A stretch of DNA of 64,000 nucleotides from Lachnoanaerobaculum sp. OBRC5-5 (lineage in GTDB: Bacteria; Bacillota; Clostridia; Lachnospirales; Lachnospiraceae). The first letter of the stretch is position 1. Each line of letters begins with the position of its first letter. The DNA lies in NCBI RefSeq assembly GCF_000296385.1, contig NZ_JH815185.1, positions 2,221,281 to 2,285,280 of the forward strand, in the 5' to 3' direction. Position numbers and translations under genes: made by a program. The notes beneath the pieces are model-generated. The model ran no database searches. It was not told where the DNA came from and worked only from the letters and a program-made list of their open reading frames with translations. Shown here piece by piece: positions 1 to 9,828 of this stretch.

Positions 1-1047
<1,047 letters not shown>

Positions 1048-1063
1048 AAAGGTAGGTTAAAAT

Positions 1064-3538
1064 ATGGAACCAAATGTTTTCGACAAGTTTAATGAGATCG
1101 ACTTAAAGAAAACCATGGAAAAGTCATATATTGACTATGCAATGAGTGTTATTGCAGCAAGAGCGCTTCCTGATATAAGAGACGGTTTAAAGCCTGTACA
1201 AAGAAGAGTGCTCTTTTCTATGATAGAACTGAATAACGGTCCTGATAAGCCACATAGAAAATGTGCCCGTATTGTCGGAGATACAATGGGTAAATATCAC
1301 CCACACGGAGATTCTTCAATATACGGATCATTGGTAAATATGGCTCAGGACTGGTCCATGAGATATCCACTTGTGGACGGACACGGAAACTTCGGATCTG
1401 TGGACGGAGACGGCGCGGCTGCCATGAGATATACAGAGGCGAGACTCTCAAAAATCGCAATGGAGATGCTTGCCGATATAAATAAGGACACTGTTGACTT
1501 TGCTCCGAACTTTGATGAGACTGAAAAAGAGCCTACAGTACTGCCGTCAAGATATCCGAACCTGCTTGTAAACGGTACTACAGGTATTGCGGTAGGTATG
1601 GCCACAAATATTCCGCCTCACAATTTAAGCGAGGTAATAAATGCCGTAGTAAGGATAATAGATAATAAGATAGAAGAAAAAGAATCTACTATCGATGAGA
1701 TGCTTGATATCATAAAGGGACCTGATTTCCCTACAGGTGCGCATATACTTGGACTTAGAGGAATCAGAGAAGCTTATACTACAGGTAGAGGAAAGATAAA
1801 GGTAAGAGCGGTATCTGAAATAGAAGCCATGCCAAACGGCAAAAACAGAATTATAGTTACCGAGCTTCCATATCTTGTAAATAAAGCAAAGCTTATCGAA
1901 AAGATTGCCGAACTTGTAAAAGATAAAAGGATAGACGGTATTACAGATCTTAGAGACGAATCAAACCGTGAAGGAATGAGAGTCGTTATAGAACTTAGAA
2001 GAGATGTAAATGCCGGAGTTATATTAAACAGATTATATAAGCATACACAGTTACAGGAAACTTTCGGTGTAAATATGCTGGCACTTGTAAATAATCAGCC
2101 TAAGGTGCTTAATATTTTACAGATGCTTGAGTATTATCTTGCACATCAGGAGGATGTAGTAACAAGAAGGACAAAGTATGATCTCAATAAAGCTAAGGAA
2201 AGAGCTCATATTTTGGAAGGTTTGCTTATAGCCCTTGATAATATTGATGAAATCATAAAGATTATCAGAGGCAGTGCAAATGTAAGTGTTGCAAAAGAAG
2301 AACTTATAAAAAGATTCGGACTTACCGATGTACAGGCTCAGGCTATAGTTGATATGCGTCTTAGAGCTCTTACAGGTTTGGAAAGAGAAAGACTTGAGTC
2401 CGAGTACAATGAGCTTTTGGCTAAGATTTCATATTTTGAGGGAATATTGGCAGACGAGAAAAAACTTCTGGGTGTGATAAGAGAAGAAATACTTACTGTT
2501 GAAGATAAGTATAAGGATGACAGAAGAACAGGCTTTATACAGGATGATGATATGGAGGATGAGGACCTTATCCAAAGAGAAGATATCATCATTGCAATGA
2601 CAAAGCTTGGATATATAAAGAGAATGAGTCCTGACAATTTCAATGTCCAAAACAGAGGAGGTAAGGGCATCAAGGGAATGCAGACCATTGATGACGACTT
2701 TATCGAAGACATTGTTATGTCAACTACTCACAACGATATATACTTCTTCACAAATAAGGGTAGAGTATATAATATAAAGGGATATAAGATTCCGGAAGCT
2801 TCAAGGACTGCAAGAGGTGTTGCAATAGTAAACTTATTGAATTTGCAGCCTGATGAGAAGATTTCGGCTATTATACCAAGTGAAGCAAAGTCAAAGGACG
2901 GATATCTCTTTATGGTAACCAAGAAAGGTACTATAAAGAAATGTCAGATTAATCTGTTTGACAATATAAGAAAGAACGGACTTGCAGCCATAAATCTCAC
3001 AGAAGATGATGAGCTGATAGAGGTTAAGGTAACTCATGGTGATGACGATCTTATCATAGTTTCAAAAGACGGTATGTGTATAAGAATCAATGATAAGGAT
3101 ATAAGAGCTATGGGTAGAGGTGCTACCGGTGTTCGCGGTATGAGACTGAATAGAGATGATGAGGTCATCGGAATGCAGCTGGCATCTCAAGGGGAGTATT
3201 TGCTTCTTGTTTCTGAGTATGGGTATGGAAAGAGAACAAGGATATCCGAGTTCAAAGTCCAAAACAGAGGCGGTAAAGGTATCATATGCTATAAAGATAA
3301 TGAAAAGACCGGAAAGTTGGTCGGAGCAAAACTTGTCAATGAAGACAGAGAGCTTTTGCTTATAACCACAGAGGGAATCATTATCAGAATAGAAGTAAGC
3401 GGAATATCAGTGCTTGGAAGAGCCGCATCAGGTGTTAAGCTTATGAATATAGACAGAGAAAGTGATACCAAGATTGCAAGTATTGCAAAGGTCAGAGAGG
3501 AAAAAAACACCGAATCTGAAGAGGAAAGCAATACATAG
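1064..3538 (+). CDS. gyrA: DNA gyrase subunit A
   Basis: Complete 824-residue breakage-reunion subunit of gyrase, which introduces negative supercoils with GyrB. The active-site tyrosine is in [10 protein letters not shown] (Y123), and the winged-helix/tower region precedes a C-terminal six-bladed beta-pinwheel with several repeated blades, including the GyrA-box-like NRGGKGI near residues 530 and 730. The quinolone-interaction region reads [10 protein letters not shown]: Ser84 matches E. coli Ser83 but Gly88 stands where E. coli has Asp87. The start is supported by AAAGGTAGG upstream of ATG. It follows gyrB by 16 bases and is followed 12 bases later by the lysA-like gene, suggesting one transcript. 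Confidence 0.98.
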   Translation: MEPNVFDKFNEIDLKKTMEKSYIDYAMSVIAARALPDIRDGLKPVQRRVLFSMIELNNGPDKPHRKCARIVGDTMGKYHPHGDSSIYGSLVNMAQDWSMRYPLVDGHGNFGSVDGDGAAAMRYTEARLSKIAMEMLADINKDTVDFAPNFDETEKEPTVLPSRYPNLLVNGTTGIAVGMATNIPPHNLSEVINAVVRIIDNKIEEKESTIDEMLDIIKGPDFPTGAHILGLRGIREAYTTGRGKIKVRAVSEIEAMPNGKNRIIVTELPYLVNKAKLIEKIAELVKDKRIDGITDLRDESNREGMRVVIELRRDVNAGVILNRLYKHTQLQETFGVNMLALVNNQPKVLNILQMLEYYLAHQEDVVTRRTKYDLNKAKERAHILEGLLIALDNIDEIIKIIRGSANVSVAKEELIKRFGLTDVQAQAIVDMRLRALTGLERERLESEYNELLAKISYFEGILADEKKLLGVIREEILTVEDKYKDDRRTGFIQDDDMEDEDLIQREDIIIAMTKLGYIKRMSPDNFNVQNRGGKGIKGMQTIDDDFIEDIVMSTTHNDIYFFTNKGRVYNIKGYKIPEASRTARGVAIVNLLNLQPDEKISAIIPSEAKSKDGYLFMVTKKGTIKKCQINLFDNIRKNGLAAINLTEDDELIEVKVTHGDDDLIIVSKDGMCIRINDKDIRAMGRGATGVRGMRLNRDDEVIGMQLASQGEYLLLVSEYGYGKRTRISEFKVQNRGGKGIICYKDNEKTGKLVGAKLVNEDRELLLITTEGIIIRIEVSGISVLGRAASGVKLMNIDRESDTKIASIAKVREEKNTESEEESNT

Positions 3539-3550
3539 AAAGGAAATAAA

Positions 3551-4822
3551 ATGCAAAAAATACCATTTTTGACATTAGATAAAGTAAGAGAAATTGTAAA
3601 AACATATCCGACCCCATGGCATATATATGATGAAAAGGGAATCAGAGAGAATGCAAAAAAATTAAATGAAGCATTCAGTTGGAATAAGGGATTTAAAGAA
3701 TACTTTGCCGTAAAAGCCACTCCGAACCCTTTTATAATGAATATATTAAAAGAATGCGGTTGCGGTATGGACTGTTCTTCTATGACAGAACTTGAATTAA
3801 GTGATGCATGCGGTTTTAGCGGAAAAGATATAATGTTTTCCTCAAATGAAACTCCTATAGAAGAATTTAAGTTTGCAAATGATCTAGGAGCAATAATAAA
3901 CCTGGATGATATCACACATATAGAATATGTTGAAAAGGCTTGTGGAAAATTGCCTGAGACTATGAGTGCCAGATATAATCCGGGCGGAGTCTTTACTATG
4001 TCAAACGGTATAATGGACAATCCGGGAGATGCCAAATACGGCATGACTCCCGATCAGATTATAGAAGCATTCAATATAATGAAGTCAAAAGGTGTAAAGT
4101 ACTTCGGTATTCATGCATTTCTTGCAAGTAATACGGTTACAAATGAGTACTACCCTAAACTTGCAAAGGAACTGTTTGAGTTTGCCGTAAGAATAAAGAA
4201 TGAATGCGGTATATGCGTAAGTTTTATAAATCTGTCAGGAGGAGTGGGTATACCGTATACTCCCGATCAGGAGCCTAATGATATATTTGAAATAGGCAAA
4301 GGTGTAAAAAAGGTCTATGATGAAGTACTTGTAGCAAACGGTATTAAAGATGTGGCTATTTTTACGGAACTTGGTAGATATATGCTTGGACCATATGGAG
4401 CTTTGGTAACTGAGGCAATACATGAAAAGCATACACACAAGGAATATATAGGTGTGGATGCCTGTGCGGTAAATCTTATGAGACCTGCCATGTATGGAGC
4501 ATATCATCATCTTAGCGTACTTGGTAAGGAAAATGAAAATGCAGAATATACATATGATGTAGTAGGTTCACTGTGTGAAAACAATGATAAGTTTGCTATA
4601 GACAGAAAGCTTCCAAAGATAGAAAAGGGAGATTATATCTATATACATGATACCGGAGCACATGGATTTGCAATGGGATATAATTACAATGGTAAGCTTA
4701 GGTCTGCGGAGTTACTCTTACAGGAGGGTGGAAGTGTAAAGATGATAAGAAGAGCGGAGACTGATAAAGACTATTTTGCAACTTTTGATTTTTGTAATAT
4801 ACTGGATAAGTATTTAAAATAA
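3551..4822 (+). CDS. lysA: Diaminopimelate decarboxylase family protein
   Basis: A fold-type III PLP-dependent decarboxylase of 423 residues, expected to convert meso-diaminopimelate to lysine. The PLP lysine is Lys55 in EYFAVKATPNP. The alanine-racemase-like barrel runs to about residue 290 and the beta-domain carries GSLCENNDKF, whose Cys would complete the active site across a dimer. Motifs are slightly divergent from classical LysA: GIHAFLASN replaces the usual HIGSQ stretch and ELGRY replaces EPGR, which fits a LysA-like subfamily seen in anaerobic Firmicutes, so substrate preference is not certain. The start has a GAAAGGAAAT ribosome binding site. Its place directly after gyrA is probably operon readthrough rather than a functional link. 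Confidence 0.85.
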   Translation: MQKIPFLTLDKVREIVKTYPTPWHIYDEKGIRENAKKLNEAFSWNKGFKEYFAVKATPNPFIMNILKECGCGMDCSSMTELELSDACGFSGKDIMFSSNETPIEEFKFANDLGAIINLDDITHIEYVEKACGKLPETMSARYNPGGVFTMSNGIMDNPGDAKYGMTPDQIIEAFNIMKSKGVKYFGIHAFLASNTVTNEYYPKLAKELFEFAVRIKNECGICVSFINLSGGVGIPYTPDQEPNDIFEIGKGVKKVYDEVLVANGIKDVAIFTELGRYMLGPYGALVTEAIHEKHTHKEYIGVDACAVNLMRPAMYGAYHHLSVLGKENENAEYTYDVVGSLCENNDKFAIDRKLPKIEKGDYIYIHDTGAHGFAMGYNYNGKLRSAELLLQEGGSVKMIRRAETDKDYFATFDFCNILDKYLK

Positions 4823-4870
4823 GATCTGCATATTTTTAAAAAGATAAGAAATCAAGGCGGATAAGTTAAT

Positions 4871-7468
4871 ATGATATTAAAAAAAAATCGGTCTGTATAT
4901 TTTATGTCAATACTGGTTTGTTTTCTGTGTATCTTTTCACAAAGAGCATTGGCATCAACAGGAGTTTATATTCCGGATCCTGTAACAAGTTTTGTGGCAA
5001 ATGTTAAGGATGCAGCCTATGGTGCAACAGGAGATGGTGTCAGTGATGATACTGCGGCGATACAAAGAGCCATTGATGCAGTTTCTGCGGCAGGTGGAGG
5101 AATTGTAGACATTCCGGCAGGAAACTATATGATTAACACATTGTATCAGACAGGAAACAGCTATGAGAAAGCCGGACTGGTACTTAAAAGCAATATTATT
5201 GTACGTATTGCAAGCGGTGCAACACTTTATGCGATTCCGAACGGAGAGAAGTCCTATCAGATGTTCAGTATCACACATGTTGACAATGTACATATAATAG
5301 GAGGTAGATTAATCGGTGACCGTGATAATCATATCGGAAATCTTGGACAGACCGGATACGGTGTCCGAATCACTGATTCTACAAATGTGGTTATTGAAGA
5401 TTTGTATGCCGGTGAATTTTGGGGAGACGGAGTATTTTTAGGAGAAAACAGTAAAAATATTACTATCTATAGAGTTGTTTGTGATCATAACCGTCGTCAG
5501 GGAATGTCGATTGTAGGCGGTCAGAATGTCAAAATACTTGAGTCGGAGTTTAAACGCTCTGACGGTACACCTCCAAAGGCAGGAATTGATATTGAACCTG
5601 AGGGAGATTATCCGATTGCAAAAGATATTGAGGTACGTGGCTGTTTATTTGAAGGGAACGCTACAGGTTTTGTGGTTAGCAACCAGTATGCAAACAGTGT
5701 TGCAGCAAATATTACATTTGCCGATAATACTGTTCGTGATAATATAAGCGGAGTAGTCCTGGTAGGATTGAAAGGCGGTCTGGTTACAGGTAATAAAGTT
5801 TATAATGATCAAACTATAACAAAAAATGATATACATTGGGGCATCAGACTTCGCAACAACGGACGTTATTCAACAAGTAATGTCAGAGTCAGCGGAAACA
5901 CTGTATATGGAGGAAATATTATTGACAGTACCGGAGAGAGCAGTAATACGGTTCAAAATAATACTTTTAAGGCTTCAGTCTATGTTCTTGGTATTGCACA
6001 TGCAGGGCAAACACTTAATGCTAAGGTATATGACGGTGATTATGGAGATCTTCATGTTCATAATTCCATACTTGTTCCCGCATCTTCAATTTCTTCCTAT
6101 CAGTGGTATGCAGACGGAACAGCTATTAGCGGTGCGACAAATTCAAGCTATATTCCTACAGCGGCAGATGCAGGAAAAGAGATTACTGTAAGGGTTCAGT
6201 ATACTGATAAAGCCGGAAATACAGAAGATGCAACAAGCTCTCCTACACTACCTGTAAATTATGCAAATCATGCACCGACTGATATTACGCTAAACCCTTT
6301 GTTTATCTACAGTGATGAATATTTGGCGGAAGTGGGACTGCTGACTACAACAGATCCTGATACAGGAGATTCACATACATATACGGTTGATGATGAGCGC
6401 TTTGAGGTAGTATATGGTAATTTACTGCGTTTGAAAGGAGAAAATTATATTCCGTTTGGTTCTGTAAACACTATAACTCTCAATGTAACTTCAACTGATG
6501 CACTCGGTGCTTCTTTTACAAAAGCTTTTACAATAGAAGTTGCAAGGCCTAAGAACCAGCCGCCGAAAAAAATCACACTTGCCAACAATACACTAAATGC
6601 AGGAAGTCCCGGAGAAATAGTAGGAAAGCTTACAACTATTGATCTTAATGTAGGCGATACTCATACCTACACTTTAAGTGATTCACGTTTTGAAGTAAGT
6701 TCTGACAGTATGCTTAAGTTAAAAGATGGTATAAGTGTGGATGCGTCCACAGAGACAAGCATTAACTTGCAGGTAGTAGCAACTGATTCAGGCGGATGGG
6801 TTTGTACACAAAATTTTACTTTGCAGGTACAGTCAGGAACAACGAACAATACCGGAGCGACTAATAATACCGGAACTAATAATAACAGTATCTCAACGCC
6901 GTCAGTACCTGAGCGTAGGAGAGGAGGCGGATCGGGAGGCTCCGACAGCAGAGATTCAGGATCTTCTTCACATAGTCGTAGAAGTACCGGTTTAAAGAAT
7001 GGCAATACTTCATCCAATTCCTACTCTTATATTCAAACAGGCGGTAAAGTATATAATCATGGCAGTTGGAAAAAGAAAGGAAATATATGGCGACTTGAAG
7101 TTGACGGTTCGTGGGCAAAATCCGTATGGGTATATATCTCGGATAATTGGTATCTTTTAAACGATAGAGGAGAGATGGTGACCGGATGGGCAAACGTTGA
7201 CGGAAGATGGTATTTTATGGACGATTCAGGTGCAATGAGAAGCGGATGGCTGAAAGATGTAAGTGGAGAATGGTACTATCTGAATCCTATATCTGACGGT
7301 ACCAAGGGTGCTATGCGTGTAGGATGGCATCAAATCGATAACAAGTGGTATTATTTTAATACAGTTTCTAACGGTACACAGGGAAGAATGCTTAAGAGCC
7401 AGAGAACACAGGACGGTTATCTCCTTAAAGAGGACGGAAGCTGGAATGAGAGTGTCTCAAAGGAGTAA
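4871..7468 (+). CDS. Secreted pectate-lyase-like beta-helix protein with cell-wall-binding repeats
   Basis: An 865-residue exported protein. An N-terminal signal peptide (hydrophobic stretch about residues 10-28, cleavage near ALAST) is followed by a pectate-lyase-3 type start (AAYGATGDGVSDDTAAIQRA near residue 45) and a right-handed parallel beta-helix up to about residue 375. Then come an Ig-like module (about 375-465, YQWYADGTAISGA), two cadherin-like modules (about 470-660, each with TxDxxxGDxHTYT), a Ser/Asn/Gly-rich linker (about 665-725), and four to five Trp/Tyr-rich repeats (DGRWYFMDDSGAMRSGW type) of the choline-binding or cell-wall-binding class. It probably acts on, or binds, a polysaccharide while attached non-covalently to the wall. 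Catalytic residues cannot be assigned by eye, so enzymatic activity is unproven. Confidence 0.8.
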   Translation: MILKKNRSVYFMSILVCFLCIFSQRALASTGVYIPDPVTSFVANVKDAAYGATGDGVSDDTAAIQRAIDAVSAAGGGIVDIPAGNYMINTLYQTGNSYEKAGLVLKSNIIVRIASGATLYAIPNGEKSYQMFSITHVDNVHIIGGRLIGDRDNHIGNLGQTGYGVRITDSTNVVIEDLYAGEFWGDGVFLGENSKNITIYRVVCDHNRRQGMSIVGGQNVKILESEFKRSDGTPPKAGIDIEPEGDYPIAKDIEVRGCLFEGNATGFVVSNQYANSVAANITFADNTVRDNISGVVLVGLKGGLVTGNKVYNDQTITKNDIHWGIRLRNNGRYSTSNVRVSGNTVYGGNIIDSTGESSNTVQNNTFKASVYVLGIAHAGQTLNAKVYDGDYGDLHVHNSILVPASSISSYQWYADGTAISGATNSSYIPTAADAGKEITVRVQYTDKAGNTEDATSSPTLPVNYANHAPTDITLNPLFIYSDEYLAEVGLLTTTDPDTGDSHTYTVDDERFEVVYGNLLRLKGENYIPFGSVNTITLNVTSTDALGASFTKAFTIEVARPKNQPPKKITLANNTLNAGSPGEIVGKLTTIDLNVGDTHTYTLSDSRFEVSSDSMLKLKDGISVDASTETSINLQVVATDSGGWVCTQNFTLQVQSGTTNNTGATNNTGTNNNSISTPSVPERRRGGGSGGSDSRDSGSSSHSRRSTGLKNGNTSSNSYSYIQTGGKVYNHGSWKKKGNIWRLEVDGSWAKSVWVYISDNWYLLNDRGEMVTGWANVDGRWYFMDDSGAMRSGWLKDVSGEWYYLNPISDGTKGAMRVGWHQIDNKWYYFNTVSNGTQGRMLKSQRTQDGYLLKEDGSWNESVSKE

Positions 7469-7609
7469 ATTTAATTTGAAAGTGTTTACATATTTAAGAA
7501 ATAATTCATAATAAGTTCAACAGTATTTCAATTCTTTTACGAAGAAGTATGATAATATTACATCATCATAACGAAGCACTTACAATGAATCCTATATATA
7601 GAAATCCTT

Positions 7610-7645
7610 AAGAAGGTACCCCGTAAAAAGGGTGTCTTTTTAATT
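7610..7645 (+). terminator. Terminator after the beta-helix protein gene
   Basis: Arms AAGAAGGTACCC (7610-7621) and GGGTGTCTTTTT (7630-7641) form a 12-bp stem with some G-T pairs and a loop GTAAAAA, ending in a T-run. The 3' arm is the first 12 bases of the 53-bp repeat that flanks the insertion sequence, so a lone 3' arm also occurs at 9691-9702. Confidence 0.65.
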
Positions 7646-7682
7646 TGTTGAAATATCATTCTTGTATTGCTTAAAATAATAT
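7630..7682. repeat. 53-bp direct repeat, left copy (IS target duplication)
   Basis: Identical over 53 bases to 9691-9743. The bases just outside and inside differ between copies, so the repeat ends are sharp. The two copies bracket the transposase element exactly; long, variable target duplications are a known property of the IS1634 family. Confidence 0.85.
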
Positions 7683-7699
7683 CCTGTCTTTGACAGCTA

Positions 7700-7743
7700 A
7701 AAGGTCTGAAAGCCATATATATCAAGGGTTTCAGACCTTTTTT
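7700..7743. terminator. Hairpin at the left IS end, transposase terminator
   Basis: Perfect 12-bp stem AAAGGTCTGAAA (7700-7711) with TTTCAGACCTTT (7729-7740), followed by T residues on the forward strand and by TTTT on the reverse. It should end transcription of the transposase and may block outside transcription entering the element. Confidence 0.75.
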
Positions 7744-7766
7744 AATTCACAAAAGTGTAGCTAGAA

Positions 7767-9542
7767 CTACCTACTTTTTTTGCTTTCCCGAAAGACTTTT
7801 TTCATACTCAAATCGGTTAAAATTTCGTAATCGGTACGAAATCCGAATACTTCATGAAGTGCATCTGTTAAGGCTGTTCTTGTATAAGCGGGTAGATATC
7901 CTAACTTTTCTCCCGGACGATACATCATCATAGAGCGTAATACGTTAATAATCTCATCGCATGTATATTGTTCACCAAGTTTTTTCTCAAGTATCCTAAA
8001 GACTACCAATGAAGCAAAACAAGTTATGAAGTGTGCCTTTATGCGATCCTCTCTTTGAAGATAAATGGGGCGTGCACTGAACTCGGTTTTCATGATTCTG
8101 AAACATTCTTCGATTTCCCATCTCTTCTTGTTTATACGAACTATTTCTTCGGCACTTGTTGTCTCCAAATTAGTACAAACGGCATAGAAACCGTCATATT
8201 TTTCCTCTTCAGCTATGAGGTTCGAATCTATATAAGGGATTTCTCTGTCACAGACTTCTCCTGAAGATGTCATTGCTTCGGTAGCAATAAAACGGCGTGG
8301 ATCATTTTGATTTTTTTGATTTCTTTTATATTCCCCTTTTTCAATAAGCTTATTAGCACGGTCAATCTGGCTTTGCCTGATTTTCTGATGATATTTTTTG
8401 TACTTTAAGGAGAATGATACTATAAGATGTTGCTCTAGAGCTTTATTACCTTCTTTGACTTTTTTATCTGATAAATCTTCTTTAATCCACCTTTCCTTAT
8501 AAAAGACTTTATTATAGTCTGTCTGTTCATCAAGGTTATTCAGATTAAATAATCCTGTTTCACCTTGTAGTGACCAGCCTTCAGGGTCTAGAGCAAACTC
8601 CTTTAAATATTTTGGGAGTTGTTTTATAGATTGTGTTGTTATAAAACTTCTTATTTTTTCACCAAATAAAGTTTTGTGGTTAAACTTTCTATTGGCATTT
8701 GAGGACAGACCTGCGTCTGTACAGATAATAATACTATCAATACCATAATCATCGATTACCTTTTGTTCCAGAGGCTTTAGTGTTGGCTGCTCATTCTTAT
8801 TTCCGGGGAAAATATCAAAAGCAAGAGGAATACCGTCATGATCCATAAACATTCCCATTCCGACAATAGGTAGTGGTTGATGTTGTTTTGATTTTCCATA
8901 TTTCCTAAGTTCGTCTTCCTGCTCGATTTCAAAGTAATAGTTTGTGCAATCATAGTAAAGAATGTCATTCCTGCGAGGAAGTATTCTTTGGCTATTTTTA
9001 TAAAGCTCAGATTGAATAAAGTCACTTTCTTTAGATAAAACAGAAAGTGAACGATATATATCATGTAAATTAAAGGTCGGCTGCTCAATAAACATTTTGG
9101 AAGAACGATTTGATGCCAACTTAGAAGATGGATAAAGGATACGAGTAAAAATTAGTCGAGATAAAATATCGTTCAAATCATATTCAAAGCTATACTTCTT
9201 TGAAATTTTAGAACAGATTTTATCCAGCTTAAGTGAATAGTAAATACTCTGAAGAAATAGATATCCACAGTTAAACAAATGTTTTTCATCAGGTTTCAGG
9301 AGCTTTGAAGGAGAACATTTTATTAAAATTTCTTTTTGTTCCTCATATTCCTTACGATTAAGTTCATCAACATATTCCTGAGCCCAAATGTAAGGGTCTT
9401 TTCCATTAGCTCTAGTCTTAACCATATCAAGATTTCCAAGTTTTTCAATAGTAACTGTAGTGACAGAACCATTGGATTTGCGTATAGATTTCTGAACATA
9501 AAATGTAGCAGAGTTTTTTGATTTACTTACAGTAAGTTTCAT
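7767..9542 (-). CDS. IS1634-family transposase
   Basis: A 591-residue DDE transposase of the IS4 superfamily that would cut and paste its own element. The first catalytic Asp is in ILYYDCTNYYFE, the second in IICTDAGLSSN, and the third acidic residue in the RWEIEECFRIMK signature (the R-x3-E-x6-K pattern of IS4 enzymes). A preceding ATG exists nine bases upstream at 9551, but GGAGG is 9 bases from the ATG at 9542 and only 4 from the upstream one, so MKLTVSKS is preferred. A TATAAT lies at 9565-9570 (reverse strand). The frame is complete, with no frameshift, so the enzyme could be active. Confidence 0.93.
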   Translation of the reverse strand: MKLTVSKSKNSATFYVQKSIRKSNGSVTTVTIEKLGNLDMVKTRANGKDPYIWAQEYVDELNRKEYEEQKEILIKCSPSKLLKPDEKHLFNCGYLFLQSIYYSLKLDKICSKISKKYSFEYDLNDILSRLIFTRILYPSSKLASNRSSKMFIEQPTFNLHDIYRSLSVLSKESDFIQSELYKNSQRILPRRNDILYYDCTNYYFEIEQEDELRKYGKSKQHQPLPIVGMGMFMDHDGIPLAFDIFPGNKNEQPTLKPLEQKVIDDYGIDSIIICTDAGLSSNANRKFNHKTLFGEKIRSFITTQSIKQLPKYLKEFALDPEGWSLQGETGLFNLNNLDEQTDYNKVFYKERWIKEDLSDKKVKEGNKALEQHLIVSFSLKYKKYHQKIRQSQIDRANKLIEKGEYKRNQKNQNDPRRFIATEAMTSSGEVCDREIPYIDSNLIAEEEKYDGFYAVCTNLETTSAEEIVRINKKRWEIEECFRIMKTEFSARPIYLQREDRIKAHFITCFASLVVFRILEKKLGEQYTCDEIINVLRSMMMYRPGEKLGYLPAYTRTALTDALHEVFGFRTDYEILTDLSMKKVFRESKKSR

Positions 9543-9623
9543 AGCATTCAACCTCCATGCTCATATTATACTATAAATAGCTACAAATAGCTACATAAAA
9601 TAACGAATAAATTGACAAAAAAT

Positions 9624-9642
9624 AAGACTGAAATCCAGTCTT
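9624..9642. other. Small hairpin inside the right IS end
   Basis: Stem AAGACTG (9624-9630) with CAGTCTT (9636-9642) and a 5-base loop, in the transposase leader. Such leader hairpins in insertion sequences often dampen transposase expression from outside promoters; that role is inferred. Confidence 0.4.
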
Positions 9643-9690
9643 TATAAGGGTTTGAGGTTTATAGAGGGAGTAGTTAGCTGTCAAACTCCC

Positions 9691-9743
9691 GGGTGTCTTT
9701 TTAATTTGTTGAAATATCATTCTTGTATTGCTTAAAATAATAT
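9691..9743. repeat. 53-bp direct repeat, right copy
   Basis: Second copy of the target duplication at 7630-7682. Its final part contains the -35 element (TTGCTT) of the predicted promoter for the Na/phosphate transporter gene. Confidence 0.85.
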
Positions 9744-9756
9744 AACTTGATAGAAT
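9728..9756 (+). promoter_or_regulatory. Predicted promoter of the Na/phosphate transporter gene
   Basis: TTGCTT (9728-9733), 17-base spacer, TAGAAT (9751-9756). It straddles the right junction of the 53-bp repeat, so it was present before the IS inserted and was kept. Moderate match to the vegetative consensus. Confidence 0.45.
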
Positions 9757-9828
9757 GTACAGTATATAGCTGTTGGATTTTGATCCTGCAGAGGATATCA
9801 GTAGGTATGTTTTAAGAGGAGAACAAAA

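Larger units (their letters stand above)
7683..9690 (-). mobile_element. IS1634-like insertion sequence (IS4 superfamily)
   Basis: An element of about 2.0 kb with one transposase gene on the reverse strand. Both ends carry the 12-base sequence TTTGACAGCTAA as an inverted repeat (7689-7700 on the forward strand, 9674-9685 on the reverse), lying 5-6 bases inside the 53-bp direct repeats. Just inside the left end is a symmetrical hairpin (7700-7740); just inside the right end is a smaller hairpin (9624-9642). It sits between the terminator of the beta-helix protein gene and the promoter of the Na/phosphate transporter, and appears not to disrupt either. The intact reading frame and identical flanking repeats suggest a recent insertion. 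Confidence 0.85.

Noticed and set aside
3289-4044. A long open frame of 251 codons on the reverse strand across gyrA and lysA.
   Set aside because: It lies fully over two strongly conserved genes, has no ribosome binding site, and its composition (Ser/Ile/Leu-rich) is that of an antisense shadow.
7630-9743. Direct repeats as att sites of an integrative element.
   Set aside because: Only a transposase of the IS4 superfamily lies between them, with its own inverted repeats; there is no integrase or tRNA target.
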